Shown here: piece after piece, positions 30,691 to 44,600 of the stretch | How positions within the stretch are numbered: the stretch's first letter is position 1 | How the letters are laid out: every line of letters begins with the position of its first letter | Origin: Adiantum capillus-veneris | Lineage: Eukaryota; Streptophyta; Polypodiopsida; Polypodiales; Pteridaceae | Length of the DNA stretch: 64,000 nt | Direction: 5' to 3' | NCBI GenBank assembly: GCA_014529385.2 | Contig: CM043944.1 | Coordinates: 52,821,268-52,885,267, forward strand | The notes under the pieces: model-generated | The model's database searches: none | The model's input: only the letters and a program-made list of their open reading frames with translations | What the model was told of the DNA's origin: nothing | Position numbers and translations under genes: made by a program

Positions 30691-33470
30691 GTGTAGTTGT
30701 ATCAGGGGATGCGGGTGAAGCAAGGAGAGGCTTCTGCTTTGGGGGTGCCTTTGGGAGGGGAGGTTCTAGCTGGGCAGCCCCTTAGCCCGTTTTGTGATGT
30801 TGTCAACTCTTCATTTTTGGACTACAGGCACCGTGGGGGCCTGTCTTACTTCACCGAGGAACTTTGGTGCATCCTGGAAAGGGTGCATTGTACTGGCTTT
30901 GGAAGGAGCCTAGATTGAGGGTCCTTGCATGCATGTGGGGAGCAGGCAACAACATCCAAGTTTGGGGCCTACCACATCCTTGAAAAGACTTGTGCTAGTG
31001 TGGAGGGCGGCTATGGAATGCAAGGGCCGTGATATTTTGCAGAAGGGCTTCCAAGGTCTGCATTCAACACTAGTAGTGGGGTCCTTGTTCTATTGGTTTT
31101 ATTGTGAGGATGCTGGTTCATCGTGTCCCGCGTTCTGATGGCTTCCACTTGTGGGTTTTGGTTCATGGTGGTTTGGGATGCTTCTTGTCTACTGATGTTA
31201 TTCTCTTTTTTGTTCTTACTAGTTGGATCTTGTTGTCTCGTTGGCTCGTGTTTGGGATCTCCTTCGAAGGAAGGGATCTTATGTGGTAGATGAGATCTAT
31301 TTTGTGGCATTTGAGGTAGAGACCCTTGTCTTGTTCTTGTTGTTTATGCACGGTGGCTCCCATTTCAGCTACTTAGTCTGTCTGTACGGGTTTTGGATCC
31401 CTGTGAAACCCAGTACTAGTTGGTCTTGCACAGTGTGATGGTTTATGTATTCTAAGTAACTGTTTTTGGTCACCTCCATGGCTTGTTTTGAGCATGGATA
31501 TATGTATAGTCCATCTTTCTTAATACCGTCTCTCTTTTCTAGAGAGTTTTGAGAAAAAAAGTTTATCTCATGTAACCTTTCTTTCTTTAAGAGATTTGTA
31601 ATCTTTTCATCTAACATCAATGACGCAAAATTCTACAATTTGGTACAATTGTAACAATTGATTATGTATATTATGTTCTTTTAGTATTTGTATTTTTGAA
31701 GTTGTTAAATTCAAACTCCCTACCGCAATCACCCGGTGGCTAGGGGGACATCGCTAGCCAACTTTTACCAAAACGGGCAACGAGGGGACCATATAGAGGT
31801 GGCAAACGTCCATGTTGCACGGCTGCACCCGGCAGGGTTGGCCGGTGCAAAACAAACCCAGGTCAAAATTGCTCCCTACATGTCATGGCACAGAGGGGCT
31901 TTTTTTGCACTGACTGACCCTGCCAAGCACCTCCGTACGGTGGAGATTTTATTTTTGTGAGCTTTTACTTTCAAGCTTTTGCAATTGAATCCATTTTTTT
32001 GAGCTTTTTCACTCTTATATTAGAAAAATATAATTTGTACACATACTAGTGTGACATCTAAAAATTCTACATGTATGTTTGCATTTCTACATTTGTACAA
32101 CAATCAACTAAAGCATACATACATCCTTCCTTCTGGCAATGTAAAATCATGCATACCTCCTATAAACATGAACTATAACATTAAAAGAAGAACTATTTCT
32201 AATCAAGTATAAAGAAGAAAATCGCACCATATAGAATAGAAAAAAATGCAAACTTGCCATGGTTGCAAAGTAACCAAGCTAATCAGCTCAAAGCAACCAC
32301 AAAACCAAAGAAGAATCCGAGGAGCTCTATGGTACAGTAATAAAGGAATAAATCCAATTACATAATCAAGTCACATGGACACCGTGTATAATGTCACTAT
32401 AGCACAGTGAAAAAGCTCCAAAAATTGGCTTCAATTCCAAACGCATGAAATTGAAACCTTGCAAAAATAGAACCCATGCTCACTAGAAAACATTCTCCTC
32501 ATCATTCAAGCGACCAACACATATTACACTTGCACTTTCACCCATTATCTTGGAGATTTATCCATTTTGAAAATATAAGTTCTTGTACAAAGAGGGGTCA
32601 TTTTATTACATGTGATAGCATGTAACATGAGGTATTCTTCTTAATACTCTTTAAATGCACGTGATATAAATGATTGCTTCTTGAGGTGAACCTCTTGAGG
32701 TGGCATGGAAAGATTTAGGATTTGTCCACCTGGCATAAACTTCTCACTAGCTTGGCTTTGTTCAATAATTTTTCTTAATGACTACTTTGGCTACTGAACA
32801 GTAGCACATGATATGCTCAAATTTTTACATAGGAATTTGGCTTATCAAGGTACACATTTTGTCCTCATGGAGTAAATATTTTGAATTTTGACTCACATGG
32901 AGAATGTCTCATCTTGACTCCACTTCATTTCTATTGAACAATGGATACTACCCATGAACTTTCATCCGGAAACTTGGCTTAGCCAGCTTGAGATTTTGCT
33001 ACATGTCATAATCTTTTCAACAAACTTGTCTACAAGTAGGGAGCCAAAACGACTTCTTTAGAAGTCGTTAATTAATTAGTTTGGGGGGAGGGAAGAAAAA
33101 GAAAAGGGAAGGGTGGGAAAAAAAAGCGAAAGAAGAAGAGGGGGGGGGGGGGGGGGGGGGGTTTAAAGGGGGGTGTATCCTTTTGTTTATGGCTCAAAGG
33201 GAACTCAAGGACGAGCGCAGGCATATAGCCTAATGGTTTAGGTTGAGTTTTATAGTATGTACTCGATGAGTTCAAATGCTACTCATTAACATTGATTTTA
33301 AATGGTGACGTGCATGGACATGCTAATTGGAGATGCTAAAGGATCTTGGGGAGATTCTATGTAATGAAAAACAAAAGTAGTAGAGAAAGGAAGTAGAAAG
33401 TATCTATCTAAATAGATAATGGGGGAGGGGATTCCGGCTCCCCCCCCCACCACGTGTCCATTTGTGAGGG
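30691..33470. other. No recognisable gene
   Basis: Only short frames without recognisable motifs occur. The sequence becomes AT-rich after 31650. A purine-rich stretch (33080-33161) ends in a 22-base G run at 33140-33161. Parts of 32820-33020 loosely resemble 48580-49340, suggesting an old dispersed repeat. Confidence 0.5.
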
Positions 33471-33604
33471 CTCAGGCTAAAAATGCAAGGCTCAGTTCAA
33501 GGCAAGGCGCTCAGGCTCATGAGTTCAAAAAATAACACCGCCAGCCACCTGGCGCGCTTGGCAAGGAGGGTGATCATAGCGGGGCAAGGGGGAGAGAGAG
33601 AGAG

Positions 33605-33975
33605 AGAGGCGTCATCCTCAAGCGGCTCTCAGCTGCGTCATCATCACCTGCGTCGTCATCCTCAGTGGCTTCACCTGCGTCGACCTCAGCTGCTTCTTCC
33701 ACGCAATGCTCATCGCCTGCGTCGACCTCAGCTGCTAATCACCTGCGTCGTCATCACCTGCGCTCATCGCCTGCGTCGACCTCAGCTACTCCGAACGTGC
33801 GTTGGAAGCTCTCCACAGACTACGCAGCTTCGTCAACCTGCGCGGCTTCGTCATCACCTGCTTCGTCTCGATTTCGTCATCACCTGCTTCGAACCTGCGT
33901 TGGAAGCTCTCCACAGACTGCGCGGCTTCGTCAACCTGCGCGGCTTCGTCATCACCTGCTCCGAACCCTGCGCGT
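33605..33975 (+). repeat. GC-rich minisatellite of CACCTGCGTCG-type units
   Basis: Variants of CACCTGCGTCGACCTCAGCT repeat. Within it a block of about 70 bp (GCGTTGGAAGCTCTCCACAG onward) occurs twice, near 33798 and 33897. Reading frames here are low-complexity by-products. Confidence 0.75.
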
Positions 33976-33981
33976 CGGTAA

Positions 33982-35039
<1,058 letters not shown>

Positions 35040-35466
35040 ACTGACTGACTGACTGGTGTTTGGGAAAATTCATTTTCACAAACATACAAAAATCCCTCCA
35101 AGACAAATCTGAACCGGAAATTTTACAATACTAGCCAGTATTGTTACAAAAGTACACTATTTTTCATGTATTTCTCCTTCTTGCCCTACCCTCAACCGGC
35201 TACTTTGATTTTGCAACCGGCTCAAGTCTAAGCTGAGGCACACTTTCCCCGAACACTGGCGCTCAGTGCCAGCGGCCCCGGACAACGAGAGAGAGAGAGA
35301 GAGAGAGACTAGGCACGAGCGTCGGTGCAGGCGGATGACCAGGAGAGCGGAATTTTCTCCTTCTTGCCCTCCCCTCAATCGGCTACTTTGATTTTGCAAC
35401 CGGCTCAAGGCTAAGCTGAGGCACACTTTTCCCGAACACTGGCGCTCAGTGCCAGCGGCCCCAGAC

Positions 35467-35566
<100 letters not shown>

Positions 35567-35852
35567 GGCACGAGCGTCGGTGCAGGCGGATGACCAGGAG
35601 GGCGGAATTTTCTCCTTCTTGGCCTCCCCAAAACCGACTACTTTGATTTTGCAACCGGCTCAAGGCTAAGGTAAGACATACTTTACCCGAACACTGGGGC
35701 TCACTGTCGGCACTATTTTTCATGTATTTTAAGCGGAATTTTCTCCTTCTTGCCCTACCCTCAACTGGCTACTTTGATTTTGCAACCGGCTCAAGGCTAA
35801 GCTGAGGCACACTTTTCCCGAACACTAGCGCTCAGTGCCAGCGGCCCCGGAC

Positions 35853-35932
<80 letters not shown>

Positions 35933-36213
35933 GGCAAGAGCGTCGGTGCAGGCAGATGACCAGGAGGGCGGAATTTTCTCCTTCTTGGCCTCCCCTCAAC
36001 CGGCTACTTTGATTTTGCAACCGGCTCAAGGCTAAGCTGAGGCACACTTTTCCCAAACAATGGCGCTCAGTGTCGGCACTATTTTTCATTTATTTTAAGC
36101 GAAATTTTCTCCTTCTTGCCCTACCCTCAACCGGCTACTTTGATTTTGCAACCGGCTCAAGGCTAAGCTGAGGCACACTTTTCCCGAACACTGGCGCTCA
36201 ATGCCAGCGGCCC

Positions 36214-36214
<1 letters not shown>

Positions 36215-36254
<40 letters not shown>
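36215..36254 (+). repeat. (CA)n tract replacing GA in one satellite unit
   Basis: A pure CA dinucleotide run of about 40 bp sits at the position that carries GA in the other units. Confidence 0.9.
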
Positions 36255-36258
<4 letters not shown>

Positions 36259-36415
36259 ACTTGGCATGAGCGTCGGTGCAGGTGGATGACCAGGAGGGCG
36301 GAATTTTCTCCTTCTTGCCCTCCCCTCAACCGGCTACTTTGATTTTGCAACCGGCTCAAGGCTAAGCTGAGGCACACTTTTCCCGAACACTGGCGCTCAG
36401 TGCTAGCGGCCCCGA

Positions 36416-36480
<65 letters not shown>

Positions 36481-36482
<2 letters not shown>

Positions 36483-37550
36483 TAGATTTTATTATCGTCC
36501 TCGGAGGTCAAATATGACCTATGGGACCAAAGTTACATGTGATGTAGTATGTGTACGGTTGATGAGTGACTCTCGATGCTCCAAAATTGTAGTGATGAGA
36601 GTCACAATGGAGAGCCCACACTTTGGCTGGGAGAGGAAAGTGTGTAGGTCTAAGTTATGGCTGAAAATGTGAGAGAAGCAAGTTCGGATGTGATCAAAAG
36701 CTGAGCACTCTAGTAGTGTGTGGTACTCAGACTCTCGAACTTGCAGTGAGCATAATGTGCACAATCGATTTGACTCTTCTCCATTGCCCCAACGCCCTAT
36801 CTCGCATCGAAGGAAATGGGAGCTAAGCCGAATTGCTGCGATAGTGCGTATCGCGGACAAGGGAATAGGCTCAAGCATGTAAGTGTGAGTACGGTTTCCT
36901 CTCTCATCGAAGAACATGGTTTTGTAGTTGAGGGCAATATAGGTGGTGTAATGTATGAAGCGTGACCCACCGGATTTCTCCCAAGCCGTAATACATTGGC
37001 GTTGTAGAAAAGCTTCATTCACTTGAGAGTCAATTGAAGCATCATGTAGCAAGTGTAATGCATCCCATCTCCCAAACCACTTCTTTATGTCTTTCATCCA
37101 TCCCGTGCTCAAGATCTTGCTTTTATGCGTCTTTTGAACTTTTTTGCTTGCTTCCCATGCAATTGTAGGAAGTCGATTTGAGGGGTTTTGACGCATCTTT
37201 ATCATGTACTCCACAACCCTTTCCATGCCCATAACCTCAATTGGAAGAGATCCCGACTCAAGAAGTAGGAGCATATATGGTGTTTGTGTCTTAACTTGGA
37301 GAAAGTTTGTAAGAAAACGCTTTTGGACATTCTCAAACTCTTTCCAAGTAGACTTTGAGATGCTCCCACCCCACACTTGAACTCCATAAAGAAGAACCGG
37401 TGTCACCAATGCATCAAAAAGATACTTCTTGAGAACCCAACACTTGATGTTTCCCGCATTACACATGTTCTCAAATGCATAATATGCTCTCTTTCCCGCT
37501 TCCAAACGACGCATAGCACATTCATTCCACTTGTGATTGGATGGAATGAA

Positions 37551-37553
<3 letters not shown>
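36481..37553 (-). pseudogene. 5'-truncated LINE (non-LTR retrotransposon) ORF2 C-terminus
   Basis: A minus-strand frame of about 345 residues reads as the thumb and C-terminal region of a LINE reverse transcriptase: RRLEAGKRAYYAFEN, LFDALVTPVLLYGVQVWG, WKEFENVQKRFL, and near the end a Cys/His motif CTLCSLQVRESEYHTLLEC (CX2CX9HX4C), probably nucleic-acid binding. The frame is free of stops over this length, so it is not very old. The 3' UTR is only about 40 bp, with AATAAAA, and ends in TATCTATC then (TC)n, that is, directly in a microsatellite. The 5' end merges into a GA tract at 37553, the usual sign of truncation. The endonuclease and polymerase core are missing. Confidence 0.85.
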
Positions 37554-37590
<37 letters not shown>

Positions 37591-37743
37591 GGCATGAGCG
37601 CCCGGGGTAGGCAGATGACCAGGAGGGAGAAATTTTCTCCTTCTTGCCCTCCCCTCAACCGGCTACTTTGATTTTGCAACCGGCTCAAGGCTAAGCTGAG
37701 GCACACTTTTCCCGAACACTGGCGCTCAGTGCCAGCGGCCCGG

Positions 37744-37804
<61 letters not shown>

Positions 37805-38079
37805 GGCACGAGCGTCAGTGCAGGCGGATGACCAGGAGGGCAGAATTTTTAATACTAGCCAATATTTTCGGGAAATTACACTATTGTCCATGTATTTTAA
37901 GCGGAATTTTTTCCTTCTTGCCCTTCCCTCAACCGGCTACTTTGATTTTGCAACCGGCTCAAGGCTAAGCTAAGGCACACTTTTCCCGAACATACAAAAA
38001 TCTCTCCAACACAAATCTTAACCGGAAAATGACAATACTAGCCAATATTTTTCCAAAATTACACTATTTTCCATGTATT

Positions 38080-39010
38080 TTAAGCGGAACAACAAAACGG
38101 CAAATGTCCTGGCCCTTGAGCGCACTCCGTAGTGCCCACATGCCTAAAGATTGTCACGCATCGTCGCGCATGCGAATTAGTGTCGAAATATGAAGGCAAG
38201 GGAAAAAGGAGAAATTCGGCCCCGAAATATAGAAAAATAGTGTAAAAACTCTAATGATGGAGCTAATGGACCAGAAGCATTAGGTGGGGCAGCCTCGGTC
38301 TTGGCCCTAACCAAGTTAGGCACATATCCCACAATCAGTGCGTTCCAAGAGACGACATCCTACAGAGGAAGTTTCTCAAGCACTTTTAAATACACAAAAA
38401 ACGGCAAATGTCTTGGCCCTTGAGGCGCTCTCTTGGCCCTAACCAAGTTAGGCACATATCCCACAATCAGTGCATTCCAAGAGATGACATCCTACACAAG
38501 AAGTTTCTCAAGCACTTTTAAATGCACACCAAAACGACAAATGTCCTGGCCTTGAGCGCACTCCCCAATGCCCACATGCCTAAAGACTGTCACGCATCAT
38601 CGCGCATGCGAATTAGCACCGAAATATGCTTAACCGAGTTAGGCATATCCCACAATCAGTGCATTCCAAGAGACGACATTTACACAGGAAGCTTCTCAAG
38701 CACTTTTTGTGCTTTCTGAAATGCACGACATTTGGCATGAGAGAGAGAGAGAGCCTTTTCAATGAGCTCTGATAATGGTGGGGCTTGCAGAGCTAGAAAA
38801 AAACCTAGGTTTGATGTAATCCCACATAACAAAAACAATCTACTGACGAATAACTAGGCTTGAAGCCAAGAAACACGTGGCAAACTCAGTTTCAAAAGCC
38901 AGGAGGAGGAGGAATTGAGGCATTGCTCATTATCAACGGATCAGCAGACACATAAACAGGGCATATCCCACAATCAGTGCATTCCAAGAGACGAAATCCT
39001 ACACATGAAG
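38080..39010 (-). pseudogene. Tandem fragments of a PPR-protein gene
   Basis: On the minus strand four copies of a segment encode variants of DVVSWNALIVGYV, the classic start of a pentatricopeptide-repeat module in plant organelle RNA-editing and splicing factors. They lie near 38323-38361, 38453-38493, 38647-38683 and 38960-39000. Upstream of each comes KVLEKLP, matching the end of the preceding helix. Copies 1 and 2 have TAG before DV, consistent with CAG to TAG. Between copies the direct repeat AAATGTCCTGGCC...CATGCCTAAAGA also recurs. The fragments are short, stop-containing and tandem, so this is duplicated debris, not a working gene. Confidence 0.65.
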
Positions 39011-39054
39011 CTTCTCAAGCACTTTTTTTGCTTTCCGAAATGCACTCATTGTGG

Positions 39055-39055
39055 C

Positions 39056-39102
<47 letters not shown>

Positions 39103-39130
39103 TTTGTGTGTGTGTGTGTGTGTGTGTCTG
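39055..39130 (+). repeat. (GA)n then (GT)n microsatellite
   Basis: A GA tract at about 39057-39101 is followed by GT at about 39106-39128. Confidence 0.95.
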
Positions 39131-39357
39131 TGGCGGGAGCCCGCTCGATTTCACATTATGCCCTAGGAAGTCAACAACCTTTTGCTATGGCCATAGGATG
39201 CACATGGCTTTGGCTATTGCTCTCTCTATGGCCCACCTACACCATAGATTAAAGAGGGAGGTATGAGAGGTGGATAGGGGAAAAATAGGGGAAAAATAGA
39301 GAGAGAGAAAAAACATGTATAACCCGGTGCTAAATATATATCTTATTCTTACAGTAA

Positions 39358-39983
39358 TGGAGCACGTGCTTACCTCTGGAGGAGATTCTTCGGAGGTGAT
39401 ATTTTCTACCCCAGAGAGAGACCCAGGCAAAAATTTACGAAATGCCAAGCGTGTTGCCCGAGGTGGGGATGGACTTGCAAAGAAGCAAATTGTAGATGGA
39501 TTAGGTATCATCCACAGAGTATGCTCCAAAATTCAAGCCTCATGCGAGAGAGCGGAGGCATCACAGGTTTCCTATAGAGAGAGGATTCACTGGTTGAGCC
39601 ATTCACAATATGAGCAAGGGGTTTATCTTCGCCATCTAGAAGAGTGGATGCAACTACAGATCAATGGTATTTTGCAGCAGCAAAGCTCAGTGCAAGGACA
39701 ACTTTCTCGCATAGAAAGCAACCAGGAAAAAATCATGAGTCTCTTGGAGAGGTCCCTTCTTGACAAGGATAGCATGGATTTCAAAAGCATTGTGCCTGAA
39801 TTACGAAGCACTAGCAACAAATTGACCGCCGTAGCAGTACAACATACTACAGGTGTCTCCGAAGTTAGATCTATCTCAAACAAGCTCCATGCATTGGTAA
39901 CGACCCATTGGCCCAAGAAGGGGATTAATGTCGTTGGAGATGTTCCATCCAGTTCAAAGCAGGGCAACCCTTGCAAGAAGTGA
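39358..39983 (+). CDS. Unrecognised 208-residue reading frame, helical and possibly coiled-coil
   Basis: I start at the ATG at 39358 because the preceding TTATTCTTACAG looks like a 3' splice site and the upstream part of the frame is unlike protein. The N-terminus is basic and serine-rich (TPERDPGKNLRNAKRVAR). Residues about 60-135 are rich in Gln, Glu, Leu and Arg and likely helical (YLRHLEEWMQLQINGILQQQ). Two similar segments, ELRSTSNKLTAVAV and EVRSISNKLHALVT, form an internal repeat near the end. No domain is recognised. It could be a terminal exon or a transposon accessory frame. It lies 1.7 kb upstream of the Helitron gene on the same strand. Confidence 0.4.
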
Positions 39984-40168
39984 ATTATGTAATCGATAGT
40001 AATACTAACTTCTTTCTCATTTATAGGCTTAGCGGAATCTATATTGGTGGCTTTGGGGATATTGACTACATTTTGGGGAGGCTTATGTATGTAGTGGATA
40101 CCAATTTGCTCACAACTCTTGGTTGTCTTCTTTGGATAATGGGGAGGGGATCTCCAAAAAACATACTC

Positions 40169-40392
<224 letters not shown>

Positions 40393-40424
40393 CTCCTGCC
40401 TCTCTCTCAAGTTATGCTACAATG

Positions 40425-40426
<2 letters not shown>

Positions 40427-40512
<86 letters not shown>

Positions 40513-40542
40513 ACACCACACTCACACACACACACAAAGTAT
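40427..40542 (+). repeat. (CT)n followed by (CA)n
   Basis: Pure CT for about 60 bp, then interrupted CA, downstream of the poly(C) run. Confidence 0.95.
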
Positions 40543-40737
40543 TCTAGGTGTGTGCAATGTTTGACTTCTTTCTAGTATGACAAATGTGAAGCACTTCATA
40601 AAGCACAAGAAATGGGAGAGAGCTTCCTATATAGGATGCTGTCTCTTTGAATGCATTGATTGCTACATTCTCAGAGGATCTCCATAGTATTTTTTGTTGC
40701 CATTGTGTCTTTTGGGACACACTCCCGTTTCCGCCCC

Positions 40738-40738
40738 C

Positions 40739-40809
<71 letters not shown>

Positions 40810-40810
40810 T

Positions 40811-40877
<67 letters not shown>
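40738..40877 (+). repeat. (CT)n followed by (GT)n
   Basis: Interrupted CT at about 40741-40812 runs into GT at about 40815-40877. Confidence 0.95.
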
Positions 40878-41049
40878 GTGTGCATTGATTGCCAGATATG
40901 CCCAATTTGGGTAGGGTCAAAAAGCTTTGGTCTATTTTTGGCAGATGCAAAGTGAGAGTGTCTCTCCCAATGCAATCACATGCACACCATTACCGATATG
41001 GTATTTGCTTCTGATTGCGTAAACGGAATGTACACAACAATTCAAGCCT

Positions 41050-41401
41050 CAATGGCCAATAATGGGTTGACCAATATTGGGTTAACTTGGCACGTCTGCA
41101 TCGACTGCGAGAATCCGACTGACATGCAGACTGACGCGTTGTAACAGCAGTGGAAAATTGCCGACTGAAACTCAAGCCTTAACCTGTTACCATGGTAACT
41201 CTTCATAATGAAGCACCTCGGGGCTGATTTGGATGCACCTTTGAATCCGTCTTGATGTGGGTTGCCAAAATGGCCAATAAGGGTCGACCAATAATGGATT
41301 AACTTGGCACATCTACATCGACTGCGAGAATCCGATTGACGTGCAGACTGGCGCATTGTAACTGCAATGGAAATTTGTTGGCTGTAACCCAGGCCTTAAC
41401 C
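41050..41401 (+). repeat. Direct repeat of about 134 bp, two copies
   Basis: Segments 41050-41183 and 41268-41401 align with scattered differences; both contain CATCGACTGCGAGAATCCGA and end in CCTTAACC. The identity and role are unknown. Confidence 0.8.
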
Positions 41402-41659
41402 GACAATCATCAATGGGCTAATCGGATGGACTCGCTCCCCCAATTATATCCTTAGTAGTAGTTAGATGAGATATAGAGAGACAGATATAGAACTTCATAG
41501 ACATTTACCATGTGGGTTGGCAAGCCTCCTCTCACTGACTCCTTCAAAGAAAGATAGACATATTTGGGAAATCCTTTCTTCTCCATACTCTCTTCTTAAT
41601 TCTCTAGATACTAACCTGTATATATCTGTGAGTACTTATAAGAGTTATTTTTTGGACAG

Positions 41660-44600
41660 ATGGCTATTGGCCCAAAGGTGTTGTCTCCTGGACATGCAAG
41701 ACGTAGTAGGATATGTCAAGCCTCTCGAGCTACGCGACGTGCAACAGCGCGAGATAGAGTTCGACGTTCTCTGGGTGAGATTGATGTGCCTCGCTTGGAA
41801 GATTGCCACCATTTGATAAACGTGAATCGATGCAATGAATTTCCTCAAGGAAGGATTGCTAACGAGTCAATTCTCTCACAAAGTTATGTAAGGATTGAAG
41901 TGGAAGACAATTTGGAGGCCAATAATGGAGATGTTCCTAAGGAGCCTGTAATTGTCTCCAGAGAGGGAGATTACTCCAAAGTTGAGACACTTTGTCTATC
42001 TATCACCTACTTATATTCTGAGACCACTTCCTTGACGCATGTCTCTATGTTGTCTCTTTCTCATGAAAAGTGTATTCTTCACAACATAGGCAACTTGGAT
42101 TTTGCATGCTCCTTATGTGGTGCTTTAGCTTGGAAAACAGAAGCAAAGACCATTCGCACATTTGTGGGGATGAGTTGTTGCAACTCAAGAAATGTTTCTT
42201 TGCCGCCAGTAAGTGAAGCTCCTTTAGAATTAAGGGAATTGATGCACGGGGGCAATACTAGAAGTAGAAAATTCTTGAAACATATCAGAGCATACAATAG
42301 TGTGTTGGCATTTGCTTCTTTGGGAGCTCATATAGATGAATCTCTTTGCCAAAGAAAAGGAATCTATACCTTCAAGGTGCATGGATCTATTTATCATAAC
42401 ATTGGTCCATTGATGCCAGAAGAACGAGCAGGTCAAATCCCTCGCTTTGCTCAGTTGTATTTTTTTGACACTGAGAATGAGTTGCAAAATAGGATGAGTC
42501 ATGTTTCAAAACTCAAACCAGATGTTTTGGAAAGCTTGCAATCGATGATGCATCGAGTAAATCCGTATGTTCAAGCTTTTAGGGGGTTTGCTACAATGGT
42601 CCAAACTTCCAATATTCCGGAGATTAGGATGGTCATTACTGAGAAGCGTACAAATGGCTGGCAATATGTTGCTCCAACAAGTGTGGAAGTTGTTGCAATC
42701 ATGCCTAGTCACGGTGAAGAGAGCAACATTGGCCATCATGATATTGTGTTGAATCTTTTGGGTGGTGGTCTAAAAAGAATCTCAAATTGCCATAGGTCAT
42801 ACATGCCTCTATTATATGTGTTGCTATTTCCAAGTGGTGAAGAAGGTTGGAATCCTTACATACCCCAAGTGAACAGAGCGGAAGTAAACAGAGAGCGAGT
42901 AAATGGAACTACAAAGTATATTTCTACGATGGATTTCTACAAGTATAGATTGCAAATTAGAGATGACACAACACAATGTCTTTTACGTGGTGGTAGGCTA
43001 CTGCAACAATATATTGTTGATGCATATAGTTGTATGGAGGAGTTGAGGCTTTTGTGGGTTCGTAATCATCAAAGTGAACTTTGCAGTGAGGTGTATCAAG
43101 GCTTGACAGATATGGTTGGAGCAAGAGATGGAGCAAGGGATGATAGAGAAATGTTATTGGGTGCTAATGTTGGAAGAAGGGTTGTATTGCCTTCTTCGTA
43201 TGTTGGTGGCCCCCGCTATATGCACCAACTGTACCAGGATGCTATGGCAATTGTACGCAAGAGAGGAAAACCTGATCTCTTCATTACATTCACATGCAAT
43301 CCTGGATGGAAAGAGATACAGGATGCATTACTGCCTGGACAGACATCCAATGATCGTCCTGATCTTACTGCCCGTGTTTTCTACCATAAGTTCAAGGATT
43401 TGATGGGCTTGATGATTAAGAGAGCTATTTTTGGTAAGGTCATTGGACACATTTCTGTGATTGAGTTCCAAAAGAGAGGCCTTCCTCATGCTCACATTCT
43501 ATTGATACTTGCATCTGAGCATAATCCAACAGAGACATTGCATTATGATAAGATTGTGTGTGCAGAGCTTCCTGATAATGTAATGTTTCCACAGTTGTAT
43601 GATGTTATCAGTCGGTGTAATGTGCATGGCCCGTGTGGAAACTTGAATAAGAATGCTCCATGTATGAAAGATGGAAAGTGCAGGTTTAAATATCCTCGAA
43701 GCTTCAGTGCGTCGACTACTGTGGCTAGGGATGGATACCCAACGTACATGAGGAGGGATGATGGAAATTACACTGTTCGTAATAAAGTGCAAATGAGTAA
43801 TAAATGGATTGTTCCATACAATCCATTTTTGTCAATAAGGTACAATGCATTTATCAATGTGGAGGTTTGCTCCACTATATCTGCTATGAAATATCTCTAC
43901 AAGTATGTGTATAAGGGACATGACAGGGCCACTGTTGTTCTACAAGATAGTGAAGGGCTTCTAAATGAAGTTACAAACTATCTTAATGCTCGATATGTAT
44001 CAGCGTCTGAGGCTATCTGGCGTATACTTGGGTTTCATATGCATCAAGAGAAACCTGACATACAACGGCTCCAAGTTCACTTGCCTCATCAAAATCAAGT
44101 CATCTTCAGCGACAGAGCGACTGTACAGAGTGTGGTGGAGGGAGAGGTCAGCAAAAAGACAACGCTCACTGAGTGGTTTGTAGCAAATCAACAATATCCA
44201 GAGGCCAACAATTTGTTGTACATAGACTTTCCAACAAAGTGGGTTTGGAAGCCAGCAAGTAGAACATGGACTCAAAGACAGATTGGTGACATGATTGGAA
44301 GAATGTACCACATTGTTCCCAATGCTGGAGATTTGTACTATTTGCGTATGTTACTCAACATGTGCAAAGGATGTAAGTCTTTTGAGGATATTAGAACCTT
44401 CAATGGACAAGTATATGACACATTTAAAGAAACATGTAATGCACGAGGATTACTGCAAGTTGATGATGAATGGTTTCTTTGTTTGGAAGAAGCCTCTTTT
44501 CAACAAACAGGGCAACAATTGCGCCTACTGTTTGTAGTCATTTTGGTTTTTTGTGATCCAATACATCCTGGTGCATTGTGGAATCGCTTCTGTAAGGAGC

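Noticed and set aside
30697-31438. Short plus-strand frames suggesting a gene or LINE 3' end
   Set aside because: No family motif, and the frames are no longer than expected by chance.
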